A stretch of DNA of 22,813 nt, from contig CANPVI010000007.1 in assembly GCA_947581665.1 (NCBI GenBank), positions 1-22,813 on the forward strand, in the 5' to 3' direction. This stretch comes from an uncultured Atopobiaceae bacterium (GTDB taxonomy: Bacteria; Actinomycetota; Coriobacteriia; Coriobacteriales; Atopobiaceae). The notes under the pieces are model-generated. The model saw nothing but the letters and a program-made list of their open reading frames with translations, did not search any database and had not been told where the DNA came from. The translations under genes were made by a program, and so were the position numbers. Below are positions 6,766 through 12,309 of this stretch, piece by piece; position 1 is the first letter of the stretch; each line of letters opens with the position of its first letter.

Positions 6766-6813
6766 CAGCACATCGAACAGCACATCGAAGAGCACATCGA
6801 ACCGCACATCGAT
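6766..6813 (+). repeat. Four 12-bp tandem repeats between the glutaredoxin genes
   Basis: Units at 6766, 6778, 6790 and 6802 follow the pattern CAGCACATCGAA with one to three changes. They fill much of the 129-base spacer between the two glutaredoxin genes. In one frame they would read as a QHIE-type repeat, but that frame has no ribosome site and runs into the next gene, so I treat them as non-coding. Confidence 0.8.
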
Positions 6814-6865
6814 CGGGGCGGAGGCGCAGTGTCGAGCGCACCGGCTGCGCGTGGAAGGAACGACC

Positions 6866-7108
6866 ATGGATCTCTACTACATGCCCACGTGCCCGCATTG
6901 CCACCGAGTGATCGGGTGGATCCGGGAAAACGACGTGAGTGAGCTCTTCACGTTCTACGACGTGACGGCATCCGAAGACGCGGCGCGCAGGCTCGAGCGT
7001 GTCGAAGGCGGCGATGGCTACGTACCCTGCCTCGATGATGGCGGGCGCGTCATCATCGGCGACAACCCGATCATCGCATACCTCGAGGAAAAGGGCATCG
7101 GCGCCTAA
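6866..7108 (+). CDS. Glutaredoxin-like protein, CPHC type
   Basis: An 80-residue thioredoxin-fold protein. The start ATG at 6866 sits 7 bases after GGAAGGA; the in-frame GTG at 6851 overlaps that site and is less likely. The redox motif is Cys9-Pro-His-Cys12 within YYMPTCPHC, the cis-proline segment is GYVPCLDDGG, and the C-terminal helix is NPIIAYLEE. It resembles the gene at 6488 (shared YMPTCP start, VPCL and II.YL end) but has diverged. The CPHC centre, as in DsbA-type oxidases, may shift its redox potential compared with CPYC; that is inference. It is followed by a long hairpin at 7120-7186. Confidence 0.87.
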   Translation: MDLYYMPTCPHCHRVIGWIRENDVSELFTFYDVTASEDAARRLERVEGGDGYVPCLDDGGRVIIGDNPIIAYLEEKGIGA

Positions 7109-7119
7109 CCCGCATTTGA

Positions 7120-7186
7120 CCGCGACAGGGCACTTGGCCCCCTTTTGCGGAAGCGCGCTAAAAGGGGGCCAAGTGCCCTGTCGCGG
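7120..7186. terminator. Perfect 27-bp hairpin between convergent genes
   Basis: Arms 7120-7146 and 7160-7186 are exact inverted copies (outer CCGCGACAGGG, inner GGCCCCCTTTT) around a 13-base loop. It sits 11 bases past each neighbouring stop codon, and the inner A/T tracts give a T run near the loop rather than after the stem. It is probably a bidirectional terminator, unusually long for one. Confidence 0.75.
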
Positions 7187-7196
7187 CGTAAGGGAA

Positions 7197-9527
7197 CTAC
7201 GCCCGGCGGATGACCTCGCTCACGAGCTCGGCTGACTGGACCACCTGGTCCCGACGCACGTTCTCGTACACGTCATCCGGCGTGTTGGCGAGCGCGCGGA
7301 TCTTGCCGTCCTCGGTACCCATGAGCGTGATGCCGCGCATGGAGCGACGAAGCGCCGGCGTGACGTCCGTGTCCTCCCAGTCGTGCGTGTTCATGCTGAG
7401 CGGCACGTGCAGCGCCTTGGAAGCGGTGTCAAAGAGCTTCGAGATCCTGCGATCCCCACGGCGGGTGTCGCCATAGCCCTCACTCGTGAGGAGCGTGAGC
7501 GCGCCCGCGCCGATGGAATCGAGGTTGATCACGAAGCAACCGCGAAGCTCCCGGCGGTGTGCTTTCACGAATGCCTGCGTGCCCATGTGGCGAAGCGATG
7601 ACGCGCCGACACACACGAACCAGATGTCGTGCGCGATGAGGTTGATGTCGCCCATGTCCAGCACGGCTTGGCGAAGCTTCTCGTCGGCCGGCGCGCCGAT
7701 GACCTCGAGGTCATCGGGCATGGGCTCCTCTTCCTCGTCTTGATCCTGGTCAAGCGAGGCGAGCGCCTCCTCTTCGCTCGTCACGTCGGCTTCATGCTCG
7801 GCGGCGAGATCCGTGGCGAGTTCGTCGTCGATGGAGTCGATGGAGCGCTCGGCTTCCGCGAGGCTCCGGGCGAACGGATCGAGCGTGGGGATGCTCGCAC
7901 CGCTTCGAATCGAGTCCAAGCCGACGGTCATGTCGGCGGCTTGCTCGGCGGCCGCCTCATCCTCCGCCGCTTCATCGCGTGCGGCGTCGACGGCGAGGCG
8001 AAGCCGCTCGCGCATGTCGGACGAGCGCGTGGCGCCGCCCATCCAGTTGTCATCGGAGCCGCCTCCGAACCCGTCGTCGATCTGCTCTTCGGCGCGACGG
8101 CGGCCGCGACGGCCGCGCTCTCCGCGCTCGGAACGATGGGCGCGACGTGAGCCCCTGCCGCCGACGCGCGAGAACAAGCCGCGGCCGGCGTCGGCCTCCT
8201 CCATGGAGGCGGCGACCACGTCCTCGACCTCGATGCGCGGCTCGGATTCCTCGTCGACGATCACCGCGGTGGTGCGTTCCATGCCGGAGTCGCTCGACTC
8301 GAGCGGATCAATTTCCTCGATCGAGGGATCGGGGAGGTCGAAGAGCAACGCGCGGCGCTTGGACACGCCCGTGCTCATCTCAGGCTCCACCCAAAGCTCC
8401 TCGGCGGCTTCTCGTGCCTCGCCTTCCGCGAGCGTTGCGTCGGCAACCGCGGGCGCCTCGGCTCCCTCGGCGAGCGCCGGCTCGGCCTCCACCACTTCCG
8501 CCATGCCCCCGGTGAGGACGGTCCCATCGCCCACCGCCGGCGCTTCCTCGTCCATGGGGTTGGCCACCGCGCGACGCTTCTTCGTGACGACAGCCTGCGG
8601 CTTCAGGTACTCGATCTCGCAGGTGGCGGGCAGCATGCCGATGCTCTCGAGCACCCGCTTGCCATGGCGCACGCCTATGACGGGCTCGAGGCCCACCTCC
8701 TCGTACTCCTCGTAGGCGACGTTTCCGTCCTCCTCGTCCTCGGCCTTGGCCTCGGCACGGGCGCGTGCCATCTGAGCCGCGCGGATCTTGAGTCGCTTCT
8801 CGTCGGTGGGCACGACATCCTCGAGCACGCCGAGCATGGCGGCGAGGGAGGCCTTGTTGTCGTTCGCACCGTCGGTGAGGCCCATGAAGGGCGAGACGAT
8901 CTCGTTCACCGCGAGCACGAGCAAGGGAAGCGCCGCCACCATGGTGATGATCCAGAGGACGATGAGCGCCGGCTCGCCGATGATCTGGAAGAGCTGGAGC
9001 AGCGTGCCGAACACGACGATGCACACGCACCACGGCGCCACCTGCCAGAGAAGCGGCGCGACCGTGTTCAGCCCGGGCTTGGCGAGCAGCTCCTCGCGGC
9101 CCGTGTCGTAGCGCGCGAGCACCACGATCGGGCGCACCCCGCGCCCTGCGCGAGCGCCCTCGCCGCGGTGGATGCCGATGACGTTTTGCGATTCCGCCAC
9201 GGGGCCGATCTCGTTGAAGAGATTCATGCCGAGGTACTCGCTCGCGAGGTACGCCCCGAAGACGAGCGCGAGCAGGAAGCCGAGCGCCGCCCAGCCGAAG
9301 CCGCCGATGCCGCAGAACACGGCCCCGAGCACGCACAACGCGAGCGCGATGCCCTTGAAGAGGCGCCCGTAGAGCGGGGCCGTGAGGTCCTGCAGCTCGG
9401 TCTCGAGGCCATGCTCGCTGAAGGCGTCGAGCATGAACTCGGCGGCCTGCACCTCTTCTTGGCTTCCCACGGGGGCGATATCGATGGCGTCCTCAACGAT
9501 GTCGAGGTACTCGCGCGTCATGGCCAT
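7197..9527 (-). CDS. Membrane protein with degenerate M28-peptidase fold
   Basis: A 776-residue protein. The ATG at 9527 follows GGAGGA by 9 bases. Residues 1-55 resemble the start of M28 aminopeptidases. Hydrophobic segments at about 60-96, 159-183 and 186-208 anchor it in the membrane. Peptidase-like blocks then appear, but most metal ligands are replaced: HxD is Arg139-Tyr-Asp141, the Glu-Glu pair is Ser643-Ser644 in VGASSLRHMG, the TDH segment is TDV near 721, and the final HTPxD is Asn748-TPDD. Asp223 (GANDNKAS) and Asp670 (INLDSIG) remain. Between residues about 240 and 610 lies a long, very acidic Ala/Glu/Asp-rich insertion with an Arg-rich patch (RGERGRRGRRRAEE), probably disordered and cytoplasmic. 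It is most likely a non-catalytic binding or scaffold protein. It stands alone, divergent from the WYL pair. Confidence 0.8.
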   Translation of the reverse strand: MAMTREYLDIVEDAIDIAPVGSQEEVQAAEFMLDAFSEHGLETELQDLTAPLYGRLFKGIALALCVLGAVFCGIGGFGWAALGFLLALVFGAYLASEYLGMNLFNEIGPVAESQNVIGIHRGEGARAGRGVRPIVVLARYDTGREELLAKPGLNTVAPLLWQVAPWCVCIVVFGTLLQLFQIIGEPALIVLWIITMVAALPLLVLAVNEIVSPFMGLTDGANDNKASLAAMLGVLEDVVPTDEKRLKIRAAQMARARAEAKAEDEEDGNVAYEEYEEVGLEPVIGVRHGKRVLESIGMLPATCEIEYLKPQAVVTKKRRAVANPMDEEAPAVGDGTVLTGGMAEVVEAEPALAEGAEAPAVADATLAEGEAREAAEELWVEPEMSTGVSKRRALLFDLPDPSIEEIDPLESSDSGMERTTAVIVDEESEPRIEVEDVVAASMEEADAGRGLFSRVGGRGSRRAHRSERGERGRRGRRRAEEQIDDGFGGGSDDNWMGGATRSSDMRERLRLAVDAARDEAAEDEAAAEQAADMTVGLDSIRSGASIPTLDPFARSLAEAERSIDSIDDELATDLAAEHEADVTSEEEALASLDQDQDEEEEPMPDDLEVIGAPADEKLRQAVLDMGDINLIAHDIWFVCVGASSLRHMGTQAFVKAHRRELRGCFVINLDSIGAGALTLLTSEGYGDTRRGDRRISKLFDTASKALHVPLSMNTHDWEDTDVTPALRRSMRGITLMGTEDGKIRALANTPDDVYENVRRDQVVQSAELVSEVIRRA

Positions 9528-9730
9528 GGGGCAAATCCTCCGGTCTCGCCTGCTGTGCGCCCTCAGGCGCGGCGTTTAGGCTGCGTTTCGGCGATGGGCG
9601 AGCGTTCACGCGCGCCCGTGGCGTTTCTCCATTTGGATCGAGTATATATTGGCGCGCGCACGATACGTCCCGCGAGCTGCGAAAAGGCCGTTCGAGCCCG
9701 CCTGATGCGCGATTTTTCGCCTGTGCGGCG

Positions 9731-9793
9731 GCCAAAACCTCAAGCTCGGCTTGAGATTGCGAGCTTGAGGGAGGTCAAGCCCTCCTTGAGGTT
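9731..9793. repeat. Nested CTCAAG-type hairpins
   Basis: CTCAAGCTCG at 9739-9748 pairs with CGAGCTTGAG at 9760-9769, and AACCTCAAG at 9736-9744 can alternatively pair with CTTGAGGTT at 9785-9793. The segments could thus form mutually exclusive structures. A similar CTCAAGG palindrome lies next to composite element B. Confidence 0.5.
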
Positions 9794-9819
9794 CACGCGG
9801 CGGCCTTTGTCCGGGCGCA

Positions 9820-9945
9820 CCTGCTTACCGTGCGAAGCGAAGCGTCATTTCTCATCTCGACGAAAGGAATTCAGACGCGCCGCAGACAGCCCTCCTCGGC
9901 GAGAAGGATCCAGAGGCACCGTGAGCCGCACTCCTCGGGGAAAAG
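9820..9945 (-). repeat. Divergent or partial composite element, copy D
   Basis: Read on the minus strand this holds CCGAGGAGGGCTGTCTGCG, resembling hairpin 1 of copies A and C, then TTTCGTCGAG and the tail motif ATGACGCTTCGCTT (one change). The middle hairpin with CTACCTCGCG is missing. I regard it as a decayed or internally deleted member of the family. Confidence 0.45.
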
Positions 9946-9979
9946 AAGCTGGTAGGTTATTGTCCGAGAGGGGAGGCAG

Positions 9980-10978
9980 ATGGCTGAGGATCGGCAGAGG
10001 GGGACGCACGCGGAGGCGGCACGGAGCGCCTGTGCGCTCGCGTTGGCGCTGATGGGCGGCTCCGCCGTGGACGCCGAGCATTTCTGCCGCGAGCTCCGCA
10101 CCCCCACGCTCTCCCCCACCGATCCCCTCACCGAGACCGACGTCGCCGCGTTCACCCGCACGCTCGCCTTGCTCGAGACCGTCGGATTGAAGACGGTGCG
10201 CGGGCGCAAGCGCCGGAGCCCTGTACGCATCGACCCCTCCTGCGTCGCCGATGTCGCCGAACTCGGCGGACGCGAGGACATGCTCGAAAACCTCGCGCAG
10301 ATCCTCCTCGCGCACGCGGGCGCGAGCCGCCACGAGAACGCCCGCGAGGCACACCTCGCCGCAGCCAAGCTCACCCGCGACTTCGTGCTCTCCGGCGAGC
10401 CGCGCGCCCTTCCGCCCACCGACACCCGCACCGAGCGCACGCTTCGCGACGCGATGGCGCTGCGCCGGCAGGTGGCCGTGGTCTACCGCCGCGAGGACGG
10501 CGAGACGGTCGAACGCGTGCTCGAGCCGGTGCGCCACGTGCTCTTCCAAGGCGACGACTTCCTCGTGGCCGCAGAGGCGGATGGCGACGGGCGCCTCAAG
10601 ACCTACCACTACGGCGCCTTCGAATCCGCCGAGCTCACGGGCATCGAATTCATCCCGAGCCCCGCGCCCGGGGACACGCTCTTCTCGCCACCCTTCGCCT
10701 TCGAGATCGGGCGTGAGCTGCCCCTCGCGTCGGTGCGATTCCGCGTGGGCGCGGATCGCCTCGAAGACGCCCACGCGGCCCTCGAGCGGCTCTTCTGCGC
10801 GGGGTACTTCACCCGCACCCCCGAGGCGGGAGGCGGGGAAACCTGGGAGGCCGAGGCGGCGAGCCCCGAGAAGGCGGCCGCGTTCGCGCTTCGCCTCGGC
10901 ATCGAGGTCACCGACCCCGAGCCCTATCGCGAGGCCTACCTCGCCACCATCGAGCGCGCGAGAAGGGCCTTCTCATGA
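9980..10978 (+). CDS. WYL-domain regulator, first of a PafB/PafC-like pair
   Basis: A 332-residue protein. The ATG at 9980 follows GGGGAGG. The N-terminal 70 residues are helical and could form a winged-helix-like DNA-binding unit (VDAEHFCRELR, FTRTLALLETVGLKTVRG). The middle contains a WYL-type beta domain at about 165-215 (VAVVYRREDGETVERVLEPV, then DFLVAAEADG, where the Trp-Tyr-Leu signature is reduced to DFL). A WCX-like C-terminal domain follows (VRFRVGADRLEDAHAALERL). Known PafBC pairs activate DNA-damage genes in actinobacteria, possibly by sensing nucleic acid through the WYL domain. The stop overlaps the next start by 4 bases (ATGA), so both are made together. The assignment to PafB rather than another WYL family is inference. 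Confidence 0.82.
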   Translation: MAEDRQRGTHAEAARSACALALALMGGSAVDAEHFCRELRTPTLSPTDPLTETDVAAFTRTLALLETVGLKTVRGRKRRSPVRIDPSCVADVAELGGREDMLENLAQILLAHAGASRHENAREAHLAAAKLTRDFVLSGEPRALPPTDTRTERTLRDAMALRRQVAVVYRREDGETVERVLEPVRHVLFQGDDFLVAAEADGDGRLKTYHYGAFESAELTGIEFIPSPAPGDTLFSPPFAFEIGRELPLASVRFRVGADRLEDAHAALERLFCAGYFTRTPEAGGGETWEAEAASPEKAAAFALRLGIEVTDPEPYREAYLATIERARRAFS

Positions 10979-12042
10979 GCGCGCGGAAGACCGGCGCCGG
11001 CGCGCACCCCATCGAGAGCACCCTCGCGCCGCTCTTCGCCGTGGCGAACGCGCTCTCGAACCCGAAGGCCACCATCCAGCCCTCCGGCGTGGCCTACATG
11101 CTGGGCATTTCCGAAACCGAGGCGCGCGAGCTCATCGACGAGGTGGCGCTCAGCGCCGAGGGTGGCGAGCAAGCGGGAGGCGCCGTCCTGCCGCTCATCG
11201 AGACCGATGGGGGCGAGCTCTTCCTCGCGCCCTCGGCCACGCCACCCGCGGCACTCCGCCTCACGACCGCGCAGGCACAGGCTGTAGACGAGGTGCTCGA
11301 CGCGCTCGGACTGGACGAGCGTGCCTTCGATGGCATCCGTTCCGCGCTCGAGCGCGCGCTCTACCCGGTGGACGCCGCGCGCAAGGCCCCGCGCGGCGAC
11401 GTGGCCCCCACCTCAGCCGACCAGAACCTCCCCGGCCAGCTCGCGTCCTGCCTCGACGCGATCGCCCATCATCGTGGCCTCGCCTTTTCCTATGAGGGCC
11501 AGCGCACGAGCTCCGAGCGGCGCGTCGAACCCCTCACGCTCGGCTTCCACGCGGGGGAGTACGTGCTGCAGGCGCTCGACCTCGACGCCCTCGAGGGCTT
11601 TGGGGACAAGGCCCCCGGCGTGTGTAGCGACGTCAGCGTGGGGCACGCCCCCTCCCCCACCATCGAGCAGCTGCTCGCGTGCCGCCGATCGTTTCGCGTG
11701 CGCCGCATGGGCAATCTCGAGAGCTTCGCGCTCACCGTCCACCACGACGAGCTCAAGGCCCTCCCCTGGGACGCGGGCAACCGATGGGCGAGGCTCTACT
11801 TCACCGATCGGCGCCTCTTCGAGGACCACGAGGATTGGATGTGGGCGCGCCCCGTGCCGCGCGCCGAGCTCAACACGCCCGAGCGCCGGCGCATCGGGCG
11901 CGGCGGCCTCGCGGTGGACGTGCTCCTCTTCGACGGCTCGCCCTACCTCGCGCGCCTCATCGTCTCCTGCGGCGGCGCCTGCACGAGCGACGACCCCGAG
12001 GTGAAAGCCCAGGTACAACGCCTGCTTGCGAACCTGCCCTAG
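10975..12042 (+). CDS. WYL-domain regulator, PafC-like
   Basis: A 355-residue protein overlapping the preceding gene by ATGA. It has the PafC layout: a winged-helix N-terminus (LAPLFAVANALSNP, then SGVAYMLGISETEARELIDEV), a short beta segment, and the linker ALRLTTAQAQAVDEVLDALG, which matches the RLT.EEA pattern of PafC. The WYL domain at about 160-205 (LAFSYEGQRTSSERRVEPLT, EYVLQALDLD) again lacks the literal WYL. The C-terminal part resembles the WCX extension (VLLFDGSPYLARLIVSCGG). PafB and PafC act together as a transcription activator of the LexA-independent DNA-damage response. The helicase-exonuclease gene facing it at 12310 is a plausible functional neighbour, although it is on the other strand. 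Confidence 0.83.
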   Translation: MSARKTGAGAHPIESTLAPLFAVANALSNPKATIQPSGVAYMLGISETEARELIDEVALSAEGGEQAGGAVLPLIETDGGELFLAPSATPPAALRLTTAQAQAVDEVLDALGLDERAFDGIRSALERALYPVDAARKAPRGDVAPTSADQNLPGQLASCLDAIAHHRGLAFSYEGQRTSSERRVEPLTLGFHAGEYVLQALDLDALEGFGDKAPGVCSDVSVGHAPSPTIEQLLACRRSFRVRRMGNLESFALTVHHDELKALPWDAGNRWARLYFTDRRLFEDHEDWMWARPVPRAELNTPERRRIGRGGLAVDVLLFDGSPYLARLIVSCGGACTSDDPEVKAQVQRLLANLP

Positions 12043-12060
12043 GTGTCGCAGTCGGGAAGT

Positions 12061-12290
12061 CATTTGCCCGGGCGTGCACGCTTGCAGTACCCAGCGAAGC
12101 GTCATCTCCTGTTTGCCCGAACGGGCCAAAAGAGAACTCTACCTCGCGTTTTGCACGGGGTAGAGCGATTCTGCACTGGCGTCGAGGAGGGTCGTCTACC
12201 GCGCAACGCCTCGCGTTGCACCGTAGACGGCCCTCCCTGACGAAAAGAAAATGGATGCACCGTAAACGGTCATCCTCGACGAAATGAATC
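12061..12290 (-). repeat. Composite intergenic palindromic element, copy C
   Basis: This is the reverse orientation of copies A and B. On the plus strand the tail comes first (CCAGCGAAGCGTCAT), then hairpin 2 at 12137-12165 (CTCTACCTCGCG / CGGGGTAGAG), then hairpin 1 at 12186-12236 (GGAGGG / CCCTCC with GTCTAC / GTAGAC and GCGCAACG / CGCGTTGC inside). A further small hairpin around ACCGTAAACGGT lies at 12259-12270. It fills the gap between the convergent WYL and dinG-like genes and may also stop transcription from both sides. Confidence 0.8.
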
Positions 12291-12309
12291 GAGAGGTTCT
12301 GCTGGTTCC

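Larger units (their letters stand above)
9528..9979. other. Divergent intergenic region with hairpins
   Basis: This 452-base gap must hold the promoters of the membrane protein (leftward) and the WYL pair (rightward). An AT-rich stretch (GAGTATATATTGG) at about 9640-9652 is the best promoter candidate for either direction. The rest is occupied by the hairpin cluster at 9731-9793 and a repeat element at 9820-9945. I see no gene. Confidence 0.45.

Noticed and set aside
8664..10052. Plus-strand frame opposite the M28-like gene, running into the WYL promoter region
   Set aside because: Shadow frame; it runs through the intergenic hairpins and the start of the WYL gene in another frame.
12049..12062. 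TCGGGAAGTCA matching the first unit of the 23-bp repeats
   Set aside because: A single 11-base match without periodicity or neighbouring units; could be chance.
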